Counted from the stretch's first letter, positions 52,099 to 61,777 are shown. The stretch is DNA of 64,000 nucleotides from Pseudoalteromonas luteoviolacea (GCF_001696455.1 NZ_MAUJ01000008.1:2501-66500); one strand, 5' to 3'. The notes: generated from the sequence alone by a model not told the origin. Made by a program: numbers and translations.

Positions 52099-53687
52099 TA
52101 GTCTACCTTAGGTGGCTTAGAAAACGTGTGATATGGCGCGGGTGAGGCAACCTCCCACTCTAAACCTTCAGCGCCATCCCAGACTTTATTGGGTACAGAC
52201 TCACCACCGCGAATGCACTTGAATACAACGGCGACAAATAGAAGTTGAGACAGTCCAAATACAAACCCACCTACGCTTATGATGGCGTTAAAATCAGCGA
52301 ACTGTAATGCATAATCGGGAATACGCCTTGGCATGCCAGCTAAGCCAACAAAGTGCATAGGAAAGAACAGCACATTCACACTAATGAGTGACATCCAAAA
52401 ATGCCACTGCGCTAGCTTTTCGCTGTACATATTGCCCGTCCATTTAGGTAACCAATAATAGGCAGCTGCCATAATAGAAAACACAGCGCCAGTGACGAGT
52501 ACATAGTGAAAATGAGCAACGACAAAGTAAGTATCGTGATACTGAAAGTCAGCGGGCGTGATCGCCAACATGAGTCCGGAAAAGCCACCTAAAGTAAATA
52601 GGACAATGAATGCAATAGCAAACATCATTGGAATTTCAAAACTGATGGCGCCGCGCCACATTGTGGCAACCCAGTTAAACACTTTTACGCCAGTAGGCAC
52701 TGAAATCAACATCGTGGCATACATAAAGAAGAGTTCGCCTGCTAGCGGCATCCCTGTCGTAAACATATGGTGAGCCCACACAACAAAAGACAGCAAGGCG
52801 ATTGACGACGTCGCGTAAACCATAGACGCATAACCAAATAGCTTTTTGCGGGAGAATGTTGGAACAATTGTAGAGATAATACCAAATGCAGGAAGAATCA
52901 TGATGTACACTTCAGGGTGACCGAAGAACCAGAAAATATGTTGGAACATCACAGGATCACCACCACCGGCGGCGTCAAAAAAACTGGTGCCAAAATATTT
53001 ATCAGTTAACACCATGGTGACTGCGCCCGCCAACACTGGCATCACGGCAATCAGTAGAAACGCTGTGATTAGCCATGTCCAAACAAAAAGTGGCAGCTTC
53101 ATCCATGTCATACCCGGTGCGCGCATATTCACGATAGTCACAATGACATTAATCGCACCCATGATAGAGCTGATCCCCATGATATGTACGGCAAAAACAA
53201 AAAGTGCCGTATTGTCATTACTGTAGGTTGTGGAAAGCGGTGCATAGAACGTCCATCCAAATGCAGGGCCACCACCTTCCATAAATAACGACATCAATAA
53301 AATCGCGAACGCAAAAGGTAAGATCCAAAAGCTCCAGTTATTCATTCTTGGCAACGCCATATCAGGCGCACCAATCATCATCGGGATCATCCAGTTTGCT
53401 AAACCTGTAAACGCAGGCATGACAGCACCAAATACCATGACAAGGCCATGTACTGTTGTCATTTGATTGAAAAAATGCGGATCGACTAATTGCATGCCCG
53501 GTTGAAACAGCTCCGCACGTATCACCATTGCCATGGCTCCGCCAGTTAAAAACATCAACAGCGAAAACAGCAAATAGAGTGATCCAATATCTTTGTGGTT
53601 TGTGGTATATAACCAACGCTTTAATCCCGAAGGAGCGCCGTGAGAATGCTCGTGCGATGCTTGTTGTTCTTCTGCAGCAATAGACAT
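52098..53687 (-). CDS. coxA: Cytochrome c oxidase subunit I
   Basis: A 529-residue catalytic subunit with 12 membrane helices that reduces O2 and pumps protons. The metal ligands are visible: His in TVHGLVMVFG near residue 80 (heme a), the His-Tyr pair in GHPEVYIMILP near 255 (CuB and cross-linked Tyr), HH in WAHHMFTTG near 305 (CuB) and the HFHYVL pair near 393 (heme a3 and a). An N-terminal soluble extension carries several His residues (SHEHSHG). It overlaps coxB and ctaG by one base each. Confidence 0.98.
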   Translation of the reverse strand: MSIAAEEQQASHEHSHGAPSGLKRWLYTTNHKDIGSLYLLFSLLMFLTGGAMAMVIRAELFQPGMQLVDPHFFNQMTTVHGLVMVFGAVMPAFTGLANWMIPMMIGAPDMALPRMNNWSFWILPFAFAILLMSLFMEGGGPAFGWTFYAPLSTTYSNDNTALFVFAVHIMGISSIMGAINVIVTIVNMRAPGMTWMKLPLFVWTWLITAFLLIAVMPVLAGAVTMVLTDKYFGTSFFDAAGGGDPVMFQHIFWFFGHPEVYIMILPAFGIISTIVPTFSRKKLFGYASMVYATSSIALLSFVVWAHHMFTTGMPLAGELFFMYATMLISVPTGVKVFNWVATMWRGAISFEIPMMFAIAFIVLFTLGGFSGLMLAITPADFQYHDTYFVVAHFHYVLVTGAVFSIMAAAYYWLPKWTGNMYSEKLAQWHFWMSLISVNVLFFPMHFVGLAGMPRRIPDYALQFADFNAIISVGGFVFGLSQLLFVAVVFKCIRGGESVPNKVWDGAEGLEWEVASPAPYHTFSKPPKVD

Positions 53688-54826
53688 TACTCTTTCTCCT
53701 CAGTCGCATCGATAAAGGCTTGAATTTGTCCTGGTTGAATTACTTCCCCAGTATCATTTCCCCAACTATTTCTCTTGTAGGTAATAACCCCCGCGATTTC
53801 TGTCAAAGTAAGCTGCTTGCCAAATGCTTGCATAGCAGTACCAGGCCGACCATTAATTAGAATATCAATGTGTGCATTTAACTCACCCTTTACGACCGGG
53901 CTTCCTTTCATCGCAGGAAAAACACCAGGTAGTCCCATGCCAGTTGGCTGATGACATGCCGCACAATAGGCCATGTACACCCTTTCTCCTTCAGCCATTA
54001 ATTCATCTTTTGACAAGGTCGCACTGGCAGAAGCCGCTTCAGCTGCCGCGGCTTGCTGTTTAGCCTGTTTCGCTTGGGCAAGCCATACATCAAACTCTTC
54101 CGGGTTACGCGCATCCACCACAACCGGCATAAAGCCGTGATCTTTGCCACACAACTCAGCGCATTGACCCCGGTAAATACCTTCTTCGTTAACCCGTGTC
54201 CAAGCTTCGTTTATAAACCCGGGGTTTGCGTCTTTTTTCACCGCAAAGTCTGGCACCCACCAAGAGTGAATAACATCATCAGATGTCAGTAAAAACCGGA
54301 CCTTACGATCAGTGGGAATAACGAGTGGCTTATCTACCTCTAGTAGATAGTGCTCTTGCTTGGCTTCGAGGTTTTGGATTTGCTCTCTTGGCGTGGACAA
54401 AACTGAGAAAAAGTCGACATCATGACCCATATACTCGTAATGCCATTTCCACTGAGATCCGGTTACTTTGATAGTCAAATCAGACTTACTGGTGTCTTCC
54501 ATGGCGATGAGTGTTTTCGTCGCAGGAATTGCCATAACCACCAAAATAAGAAAAGGCACCGCAGTCCAGAATATCTCAACCTTGGTACTCTCATGAAACT
54601 GTGCAGGTTCGACGCCTTTAGATTTTCGATGATGTATCAAAGCCCAAAACATCACAGAAAACACGATTACGCCGATAACGCAACATATCAGGAAAATGGT
54701 CATGTGAAGCTCGTAGACCTCATGACTCACATCAGTCACACCCTGACGCAAGTTGTAGTCACTGGCTATCGCACTTACACTGAAAAACAATGAATAAACA
54801 AAAACTTGTAATTTAGAAAGATGCAT
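53687..54826 (-). CDS. coxB: Cytochrome c oxidase subunit II with fused cytochrome c domain
   Basis: A 379-residue subunit with a signal sequence, two membrane helices (about 40-62 and 83-103) and the periplasmic CuA domain. CuA ligands are present: His in IHSWWVPDF, then C-A-E-L-C-G-K-D-H-G-F-M near residue 225. After an Ala-rich linker comes a cytochrome c domain with a C-A-A-C-H heme site near residue 303 and a possible Met ligand after it. The fusion makes this a caa3-type enzyme, which can take electrons through its own heme c. I start at MHLSKLQV (54826), with GGAG upstream; farther upstream codons are basic and not typical. Confidence 0.96.
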   Translation of the reverse strand: MHLSKLQVFVYSLFFSVSAIASDYNLRQGVTDVSHEVYELHMTIFLICCVIGVIVFSVMFWALIHHRKSKGVEPAQFHESTKVEIFWTAVPFLILVVMAIPATKTLIAMEDTSKSDLTIKVTGSQWKWHYEYMGHDVDFFSVLSTPREQIQNLEAKQEHYLLEVDKPLVIPTDRKVRFLLTSDDVIHSWWVPDFAVKKDANPGFINEAWTRVNEEGIYRGQCAELCGKDHGFMPVVVDARNPEEFDVWLAQAKQAKQQAAAAEAASASATLSKDELMAEGERVYMAYCAACHQPTGMGLPGVFPAMKGSPVVKGELNAHIDILINGRPGTAMQAFGKQLTLTEIAGVITYKRNSWGNDTGEVIQPGQIQAFIDATEEKE

Positions 54827-55241
54827 GTGGCGTCTCCGCTTTCCTATCAAGCTGTGCTCAAAGGATTTTTATTATTGGGTGACTGTCAAAAGGCATAATT
54901 TATTGCCATTACCGCATGACTCCTTTAACAACTAGTCAAGAAATAACCAGCTTGCAAGTTTTATCACTGTAAATATTGCGTTTTATTTAGGTAAAATATT
55001 CCGTTCCCATTAGGGGACAAAAAACCCACCTGTTTGATACTAAGATCGATATAGAAGGGGTAGCATGGTGCATATCATATTGATTAATCAAAACAATATA
55101 TATTAATTGCAAATTTAGAATATTTAGTAATCTTTAAAATCAGAGGCGTGTTTTTCCCGAACATAAACGGGACGAAAAAACATTTTTTTAACAAGGAGTC
55201 TAAACACTTATCACGCATAGTGTACATCGAATAAAGTGCGC

Positions 55242-55373
55242 TCAAATAACAGTGATGTGAAGCGGATATTTCGCCAAAGCCCCCTCTTGGGCAACTTTAA
55301 AACTTGACGGCCAAGGCGCACACCACCAAACCATATTTGAGCACCTTGAGTTTGTATGACACGGCGATTGCAA
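55242..55373 (-). other. Degenerate coding-like fragment, possible dispersed repeat
   Basis: A 43-codon frame between two stops, with no start codon at its beginning. It reads with a protein-like composition (for instance SSFKVAQEGALAKYPLHITV). Upstream in the same direction another short open stretch reads FLPKFAVFMISKEGIKAQF before a stop. I remember similar peptide strings among tiny predicted proteins of Pseudoalteromonas, which would fit a dispersed intergenic repeat rather than a gene. That memory is not verified. Confidence 0.35.
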
Positions 55374-55454
55374 TTAAAACTGCGCTTTAATACCCTCTTT
55401 TGAAATCATAAAGACCGCAAATTTAGGTAAAAACTCAACACCCCGTCATTAAAC

Positions 55455-55537
55455 AGCATTTAAATCTGCGTAATTGGCCATGGAATGAGCAAGTCTATCT
55501 AACTCACTAAAATTCTGCTTACATAGATTTAAATGCT
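55455..55537. repeat. 83-bp imperfect palindrome downstream of the serine hydrolase gene
   Basis: Arms of 19 bp match at 17 positions: AGCATTTAAATCTGCGTAA (55455-55473) and TTACATAGATTTAAATGCT (55519-55537), with a perfect 13-bp core, around a 45-bp spacer. It lies 21 bp after the serine hydrolase stop codon. It could be a long hairpin terminator or a small repeat unit with terminal inverted repeats. Confidence 0.65.
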
Positions 55538-55558
55538 TGTATTAAATTATTATTTTCA

Positions 55559-56779
55559 TCACGAGCTAAATATTGGTAACACTTTTTCGGCGATGACTTT
55601 CATTGTTTGATCATTTCGTTCATGTGCCGTTGTGACAACAATTAAATCGAGCTCATCAATCAACACAACATATTGCCCTCCACCACCTTGAGCCGAGCGA
55701 GTTGAGTAAGATTTATTGCCAACTTTCATGTCAGCTTGCCACCAGTAATATCCATAACTTGCATTCGAGACCGTGTCTCCAGTAAAGAATATGTCTCTGT
55801 CTTTTTGTGGCACAATTTTTTGCGTTGCCTTCTCAACAAACGCTTTCGGGATCAATTGCACTCCTTGCCACATTCCATTATTTACAGTGAGCAAAGCGAA
55901 CTTCAACATGTCACGAGAAAGCATACTTGAAGCATATGCCCCCATAGGCAACCCACTGATATCGTCTCTCCACTCAAAATTTACTATGCCCAACTTATTT
56001 AGTAATTCAGATCGTATAAATGCCCTAGCACCGTTCGGCGTAACCACATTTAACACCTGCATCACGAGGATTGGGTCAAGACTTTGATAATGAAAGGTTT
56101 GCTGCTGATTAGAAATAGGTGCCGTAGTCTCAAAAAACGCTTGAACCTGATTTTTTCCTTTCAAATTAATGGGATTACTTTTCAATGAAGTCATTTGCTC
56201 TTTGCTAATTCGCAAACCTGAACGCATCGTCATTGCCAAATGTAATGTAATATTTTCAACCCCTGCTGCGAATTTAGCTGGCTTCAACCCTTTAAAGAAG
56301 CTTGCAATAGGCTTATTTAAATCCGACATATTCAAATAGCCTAACTGAATCGCACGACCAACAGCAAAGCTCAAATAGGCTTTTGTTGTTGACGCTTGTC
56401 GATGTGGTAGATCTGCACGTCCTCGCAAATAATATGATTCAAAAACCAGTTTGCCATGGTGAGCAATCAACATACTGTCATAACGACCCAGCGCTTGCTT
56501 CTCCAACCCATTAATCAACTTCTGTAACTTCTTAGGATCTCCCCCATCTTTGCCAAATTCTCCAATCGTAATTAAATCGTTTTTACTCTCAGGTGATAAA
56601 TCTATAAATGGCTTTTTCAAGTAAGGGAGTTCCCCAAACGGCATGCTTTTTTCAGCCTCTGATGCGTAGGGCGCATTGTCAGAGTAATCGACCAAACTAG
56701 AATGGGCATGTGTATAAAAGCATATACAGCACATTATCAATGCTGCACTTCTTAACATATCATTGATGTCATTTAGCAT
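55559..56779 (-). CDS. Exported serine hydrolase of the beta-lactamase (class C / DD-peptidase) fold
   Basis: A 406-residue protein. The N terminus from 56779 has a hydrophobic segment (MLRSAALIMCCICFYTHAHS), a likely signal peptide. The catalytic S-x-x-K is STTK at about residues 130-133, and the second motif may be Y-A-S in MGAYASSML near residue 279. This fold includes esterases, D-aminopeptidases and class C beta-lactamases; nothing visible picks one. The start chosen has GAGGAAAG upstream; the frame could begin farther upstream inside the esterase gene. It follows the esterase gene after 25 bp, so the two probably form an operon. Confidence 0.82.
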   Translation of the reverse strand: MLNDINDMLRSAALIMCCICFYTHAHSSLVDYSDNAPYASEAEKSMPFGELPYLKKPFIDLSPESKNDLITIGEFGKDGGDPKKLQKLINGLEKQALGRYDSMLIAHHGKLVFESYYLRGRADLPHRQASTTKAYLSFAVGRAIQLGYLNMSDLNKPIASFFKGLKPAKFAAGVENITLHLAMTMRSGLRISKEQMTSLKSNPINLKGKNQVQAFFETTAPISNQQQTFHYQSLDPILVMQVLNVVTPNGARAFIRSELLNKLGIVNFEWRDDISGLPMGAYASSMLSRDMLKFALLTVNNGMWQGVQLIPKAFVEKATQKIVPQKDRDIFFTGDTVSNASYGYYWWQADMKVGNKSYSTRSAQGGGGQYVVLIDELDLIVVTTAHERNDQTMKVIAEKVLPIFSS

Positions 56780-56804
56780 CTCACTTTCCTCGCATGGTGC
56801 ATGT

Positions 56805-57629
56805 TTAGAGCTGCGATAACCAAGCAACGCCGCGTGCAGCAGTCATCGGAACCGCTTGAGAGTGATCACCTTTCATCACTTCATGAGTCAGTGCTAATTG
56901 ACTTTTCTGATGTGATTTAAGCACCTTGAGAAAGGTGTCCACATTCTTGCTCAAGCGAGCTTCATTATCGCCATATGAGATAAATACATTGGCATTGATG
57001 GTGTTTTTCTTTGCTAAAAGTGCGCTCAAGTAATCAATACTGCCACCAATGGCTGGACTACCCAAAATATAGTTTTTAAAAGTGTCAGGATGTGCAAGTA
57101 AGGCATACAAACCAAATTGCCCCCCCAAAGAGTAGCCAAAATATGCACGCTGCTCTGGCACTGTACGGTAGCGCGTCTCTACTAACTTAATGACGTCTTG
57201 GCGGATGAATGCCAAATGCTCACTCGCTTTACCAAATTGGTACTTAGCTTGACGTTTTTCATCTTTAGAAGGGGTTACGGTATAGTCTCGAAAGCGGCTG
57301 ATATGCGCACTCGATCCCTTGAGCTTGCCCATGTCTTTTTGCCAAGAGATCCCAACTAAAATGACATCTTCCATAAGAAACGTGGTCGCTGCTGACAACA
57401 GGTCAATCTGCCACACCGCATCAGTATAATAAATCACGGGGTAGTGCTGCTTAGGATTATCTACATACCCTTCAGGCAGTTTAACTAGTAATTCGTACTG
57501 CCCCCCATTCACAGAGCTTTTAATGGGGACCACCTCTGTTCTGGGCATAGAATAGGCGTCTAAGGTTTTAGCTTGTACTTTAAAAACAGATAAAAGCACC
57601 ATCACTGCAATCACAATATATTTATTCAT
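56805..57629 (-). CDS. Exported esterase of the alpha/beta hydrolase (esterase D-like) family
   Basis: A 274-residue protein with a signal peptide (residues 1-20, ending VQA). The nucleophile Ser167 sits in GYSLGGQ, the family position is FGYSLGG, and His in GDHSQAVP near residue 259 may complete the triad. Related enzymes hydrolyse acyl esters, including siderophore esters, so substrate is open. It is divergent from the ToxR-like regulator and upstream of the serine hydrolase. Confidence 0.85.
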   Translation of the reverse strand: MNKYIVIAVMVLLSVFKVQAKTLDAYSMPRTEVVPIKSSVNGGQYELLVKLPEGYVDNPKQHYPVIYYTDAVWQIDLLSAATTFLMEDVILVGISWQKDMGKLKGSSAHISRFRDYTVTPSKDEKRQAKYQFGKASEHLAFIRQDVIKLVETRYRTVPEQRAYFGYSLGGQFGLYALLAHPDTFKNYILGSPAIGGSIDYLSALLAKKNTINANVFISYGDNEARLSKNVDTFLKVLKSHQKSQLALTHEVMKGDHSQAVPMTAARGVAWLSQL

Positions 57630-57879
57630 TGCTCTTCCTCAATTGTTAATCATACGGACTTGTGCGTCCTCATAAATAATCTCTGAGCTACATTAGCGAT
57701 GAACTCGCTTCCTTTCATGATGTTGTACTGATGTTTAAATGATTCCATCTGATTAATTAAAAAAGCTTTAAATTCATAGCATTACAAATAAATTTTGTTA
57801 CATCTGAGATTGTGTTACTCTCATTTTGCGGATTTTTAAGTACATTTTTCGATTAGCTTCAAATTGAGTAAGAAGGACT
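57630..57879. promoter_or_regulatory. Divergent promoter region, esterase operon / ToxR-like regulator
   Basis: A 250-bp AT-rich stretch between two divergent genes. It must carry both promoters. Near 57800-57826 the string GTTAC occurs twice (TTTGTTACATCTGAG and TGTGTTACTCTC), a possible direct repeat for the regulator. I cannot place -10 and -35 boxes with confidence. Confidence 0.45.
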
Positions 57880-60006
57880 ATGACGCAACAATACTGGGTC
57901 GGTGATTTTTTTGTTGATATCTCTCGCAACCAAATCACACACCAAGATGACACCCAAATACTGGCCCCGAAAGCCATTGCGGTACTGACGGCGCTAGCAC
58001 AAAACCAAGGTAAAGTTGTCAGCCAAGATGCGCTCTTAGATACTGTTTGGGCGAACACGGTTGTTTCACCAAATACGTTGCAGCGCAGCATCGCTCAATT
58101 ACGAAAAGCATTAGGAGATGATGGCAAAGTCCAAGTCATCATAAAAACCCATGCAAAACAGGGATACAGCTTAGAAAGTAACGTCAAATGGCAACAGGAA
58201 GAGCATACCCAAACACCACCGCAAACGACTGAAACACTGAACCAACCTGTAAATAATAAATCTGACGTTTTTCAATTCACGTTCAAGCACGCTGCTGCAA
58301 TCATTGTCAGTGTCGCATTGGTCATACTGGTTTTTATCTCGCTGAGCGAACCTACACCAGCAAAATTAGAAATTGCGAAGTTAAATGCATTAACCGCTAC
58401 CGACCATAGAGAAAATGCAGGGATATATTCTCCCGATGGCGAATTTGTCGTATTTCATCGTTATGAAGAGCGGCTTTGCATCAATAATATTTGGGCAAAA
58501 AGTACGAAGACACAAGAAGAATTTCAGCTTACTCAGCAGCTCAACTCACATGGTTCACATACCTTTTCAGCAGATGGCAAATCACTGTACTTCATCCAAG
58601 AGCAAGACTGCCGGCAACCCATAACACAAAAGCAGTGCTACAAATTAATGGGGCTTGATTTTGCTAAGTCACTGCGTGGTGCACAAACACCCACAACTTT
58701 AATGGAGTGCAAGAATACCCGCATTAGCACACCGATTTGGATGCAAGGCAATCAAATTGCCCTACTGCAACAAACAGAGCAGCAATGGAAACTCATCAGT
58801 TACGCGCTTAATGAGCAACAAAGCCGCGATGTTTATGTACCAAATGAAGGAAGCGTCATTGACTATGATTATTCTCTTGCTGATGATTTAATCGCACTCA
58901 CGCATGTCGACGGTGATGGCAATTATAATCTAACTATGCTCAAACCAGACGGTACTGTGCTATCACAAAATCAAATTGAACTGCCGCCTGAAATCGCAAA
59001 ACATCGTTATATCTATCCAAATTTTTCGCCGTTTAAAGACAGGCTCATGTTCAGCACTGGGCGACAGCTATTTACACTGTCATATGAAGGTAAAATCTCT
59101 ACTATTGAGCTCCCGGTTGATGTGCCGATGGGCTCACCACGATTTCACCCTGATGGTTCTCGACTGCTGGTCATTAAAGGTTTTTATGATAGAGACATGG
59201 CGAGTGTTTCTTTATCTGAACTTGCTGCGCATTATCAAGACCCACTGCGGGATAAACATCAACAATTATACACCATTGAAGAGCGCTCAATCACATCAGA
59301 AGGTGGCGCAACCTTTCAACCCAATGGTAATTTATTGGCTTTCTATACCTTCCGCTCTGGCATTCAGCAAGTATGGTTAAAAGAGAATAGCAAAGTCAGA
59401 CAACTTTCTAACTTTCCTTTAGATTCCTTCATTTATGGGATGCACTGGGCCAATGATGGACAAAGCCTGTTAGTCAATGTGTCAAAAGAGCTACAGCAAC
59501 TCACGCTAGCCGGTGAAACCCAAACGTTCTCATTTAACTACCCCATCGAACAGTTGTTTTATTGGGATAGTCAGAACCAAACGGCTTTAGCCAATATACG
59601 TATCAACGGTATCGTCAAATTCGCCGAACTCGATTTATCCCAACTGCGTTATACAATATTAACCAATCAACCAGTAAACTGGGCGCAAAAAGACAGTACA
59701 GGCAGACTCGTTTATACGGATGGACTAGACAGGTTTTGGTACTCTAATACCTTAGAGAACACGCTCATAGAAACACTCAATGAGCAGGGTAGCAACCTAC
59801 AATTCGTTATCGACAACGACATCATCTATGGTATTAACGAACGCTTTCAACTGTGGCGCTACTCTCTCGAAACACGACAATTTAACATCATTGGAGATAT
59901 GCCTAGAAACATTGATTACCTGAGTGATGTGCGTGGAGATAAGGCATTTATTTCTCTGCGTATTGAAGCCAAGAAAGAACTTGCCGAGTTGGTGTTAAAA
60001 CAATAG
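57880..60006 (+). CDS. Membrane-anchored ToxR/CadC-like transcriptional regulator with beta-propeller
   Basis: A 708-residue one-component regulator. The winged-helix DNA-binding domain (1-104) matches the OmpR/ToxR type (LAPKAIAVLTALAQNQGKVV, then SPNTLQRSIAQLRKALGDDG and KQGYSLE). One membrane helix lies at about 138-155. The periplasmic part (about 165-708) has WD40/TolB-like propeller repeats such as ENAGIYSPDGEFVVF, FSADGKSLYFI and RFHPDGSRLLV. Such proteins sense an outside or periplasmic signal and bind DNA from the membrane. The esterase-hydrolase pair next to it is its most likely target; that is inference. Confidence 0.88.
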   Translation: MTQQYWVGDFFVDISRNQITHQDDTQILAPKAIAVLTALAQNQGKVVSQDALLDTVWANTVVSPNTLQRSIAQLRKALGDDGKVQVIIKTHAKQGYSLESNVKWQQEEHTQTPPQTTETLNQPVNNKSDVFQFTFKHAAAIIVSVALVILVFISLSEPTPAKLEIAKLNALTATDHRENAGIYSPDGEFVVFHRYEERLCINNIWAKSTKTQEEFQLTQQLNSHGSHTFSADGKSLYFIQEQDCRQPITQKQCYKLMGLDFAKSLRGAQTPTTLMECKNTRISTPIWMQGNQIALLQQTEQQWKLISYALNEQQSRDVYVPNEGSVIDYDYSLADDLIALTHVDGDGNYNLTMLKPDGTVLSQNQIELPPEIAKHRYIYPNFSPFKDRLMFSTGRQLFTLSYEGKISTIELPVDVPMGSPRFHPDGSRLLVIKGFYDRDMASVSLSELAAHYQDPLRDKHQQLYTIEERSITSEGGATFQPNGNLLAFYTFRSGIQQVWLKENSKVRQLSNFPLDSFIYGMHWANDGQSLLVNVSKELQQLTLAGETQTFSFNYPIEQLFYWDSQNQTALANIRINGIVKFAELDLSQLRYTILTNQPVNWAQKDSTGRLVYTDGLDRFWYSNTLENTLIETLNEQGSNLQFVIDNDIIYGINERFQLWRYSLETRQFNIIGDMPRNIDYLSDVRGDKAFISLRIEAKKELAELVLKQ

Positions 60007-60023
60007 CCGTTCAGTAAAAGTGA

Positions 60024-60053
60024 AAAAAGCCCAAGCAATTGCTTGGGCTTTTT
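60024..60053 (+). terminator. Terminator of the ToxR-like regulator gene
   Basis: Perfect 30-bp palindrome (15-bp arms AAAAAGCCCAAGCAA / TTGCTTGGGCTTTTT) with a T5 end. A-runs make it work in either direction. Confidence 0.95.
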
Positions 60054-60140
60054 CGGTATCAGCTTAGGCAACAGACAGCATCTTGCATGCCATCCATCGC
60101 CCTAACACCTACCTAGTTTCAAGACTCTGTGCTAACAGGG

Positions 60141-61319
60141 TTACTGAGCTGCGTAATCCACTCGGATCACACCATATCTGATCCATGATTCACCCGTAAA
60201 CGTCTCATGATCGCACGTCAAAACGATCGTATTATGTGGATGTCCATTACTGTATGCTTCCCAGGCCCCTAAGTCTTCATAAACCCAAACATCTATCATG
60301 CCATCGGTAGATAACGTCATTGGATTAGTATTGGTTGCCGTACTGCCATATGCTGCATTAATCACACCAATACGACAGGATTTACTCGCCATCTCGTGGA
60401 CTCTATGGTCAAAAACGACACGTTCAATAAATTTACCCGGATTAATTGGCAAGTTACATGTCATAATTTTCCCTTGAGATACCTCGTAGCTGCCTCTATA
60501 CGCATGTGCTTTAGGAGTCAGCACAAAGTCTTCCATATTACAGTTTGTTGCTGCTGGATAAAATTGAGAGGTTGTATTAGGTTCAGGCTGCCATGAACTT
60601 GGTGGGTATGGATTAGCAAGTTTGTCTACTTCACTGTCTGACAACGCGCGATGGTATACTCTGATCTCGTCCATTTCGCCATTCAATGTATCACCCGAAT
60701 GCGCGTTTACGCCATCTGTGCCAATCACAGCACCAATTAACATATATGTACTTGAGTTGTTTAGTGTTGCGCTGGCATTTACATTGGTGTCTTCCACTAA
60801 ACCATTAACATACACTTTGGCCACACCATTACTACGTGATACGGTGACGTGATGCCACTGATCTGTGCTCAGCGTACTAGACGTTTTGAGGCTGAATGCT
60901 CCAGCGGCATCAAAAGTTAATTTACCGCCATGAATATACATCTCCCAAGCTCTATTGGAACCGCCGCCCCACTGCCAATGACTCATAACCCGAGTATAAG
61001 ACGAATCATATGCACGAGGTTTAATCCAGAAACTGATTGTAAAGTCTTTATCTGCAAATGCCCATGCATCGCTATCCGCTACTTTAATATGCGAATCATT
61101 GCCATCAAAGTTAAAGCCAAAGTCAACTGCTCCCGCTCGAATAGACATGCCACCAACAAGCGCGCCATGATGTGCATTCAATGATACATCGCGTGCAGAG
61201 CCCGGAATAATAGAACCAGACCAATGAGCCTGCAAAGCCTCAGAGCTCACATTGGCAGTTGCATTGTTGGCAAACACCAAGGGCAAGCCGGTAAGTAGTA
61301 AGCTGATAATACGTTTCAT
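60141..61319 (-). CDS. Secreted LamG-domain (jellyroll lectin-like) protein
   Basis: A 392-residue protein with a signal peptide (MKRIISLLLTGLPLVFANNA; the start is at 61319 behind an AAGGAAA site). The centre (about residues 35-225) is a LamG/concanavalin-like jellyroll, with DFTISFWIKPR and WHHVTVSRSNGVAKVYVNG as typical strands. The C-terminal 140 residues form another domain with four cysteines (in TNCNMEDF, TCNLP, SCRIG and LTCDH), perhaps disulfide-bonded. It probably binds carbohydrate; no catalytic motif is visible. A type II system like the one in this window could export it, but that is speculation. Confidence 0.82.
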   Translation of the reverse strand: MKRIISLLLTGLPLVFANNATANVSSEALQAHWSGSIIPGSARDVSLNAHHGALVGGMSIRAGAVDFGFNFDGNDSHIKVADSDAWAFADKDFTISFWIKPRAYDSSYTRVMSHWQWGGGSNRAWEMYIHGGKLTFDAAGAFSLKTSSTLSTDQWHHVTVSRSNGVAKVYVNGLVEDTNVNASATLNNSSTYMLIGAVIGTDGVNAHSGDTLNGEMDEIRVYHRALSDSEVDKLANPYPPSSWQPEPNTTSQFYPAATNCNMEDFVLTPKAHAYRGSYEVSQGKIMTCNLPINPGKFIERVVFDHRVHEMASKSCRIGVINAAYGSTATNTNPMTLSTDGMIDVWVYEDLGAWEAYSNGHPHNTIVLTCDHETFTGESWIRYGVIRVDYAAQ

Positions 61320-61718
61320 CGTTATTTCCTTATTAAATATTATTTTATTGATTATCAAAATAATGTGCGTTTCATTCAGTGCCATTAATCATTAAAAAGA
61401 CCTGCCCATTAAACCCCTCACTCAAAAAGGTTCGATTCTCGGACACAGATTAACAGACCATTTATTTTAAAGAACCCATCAATTAATAACAAATTAAACA
61501 AATATTAACCTTAAGTTACTTAGGTATTTTCTTGAGATAAGGTACTTCAATCGCGACTGAACAAGTGCTAACAGATGAGTTGATATGTGCAATAACCCTC
61601 GCTAGGCGCGGGGGGTAGGTTGCAATCAAATAGGCATTATCTAACAAGAATATCTTTTAGACACCTCTCTGAGAAGAGATGCAATACTGCCATAGGAGGC
61701 TGTAAAAAATAGACAACA
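61320..61718. other. Intergenic region upstream of the LamG gene
   Basis: About 400 bp without a gene. It holds the LamG promoter region with an AT-rich palindrome at 61339-61364 (ATTATTTT / AAAATAAT arms). I see no other clear site. Confidence 0.5.
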
Positions 61719-61750
61719 AAAAACCCTAACATCAAGATGTTAGGGTTTTT
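61719..61750 (-). terminator. Terminator of groESL
   Basis: Perfect 15-bp stem AAAAACCCTAACATC / GATGTTAGGGTTTTT with a 2-nt loop, 28 bp past the groEL stop codon. It is active in either orientation by sequence. Confidence 0.95.
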
Positions 61751-61777
61751 CTATAAAGCGTTTTAGGCTGATGTTTA

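Larger units (their letters stand above)
54827..55558. other. Gene-free region downstream of the serine hydrolase and upstream of coxB
   Basis: 732 bp without a gene I can support. It must contain the promoter of the cox operon (minus strand, just right of 54826). TTGACA on the minus strand at 54885-54890 is a possible -35 box, but no convincing -10 follows. Near 55156-55173 is a small hairpin (TCCCG / CGGGA). The right half holds an imperfect 83-bp palindrome (55455-55537) and a degenerate coding-like fragment (55242-55373). Confidence 0.6.
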
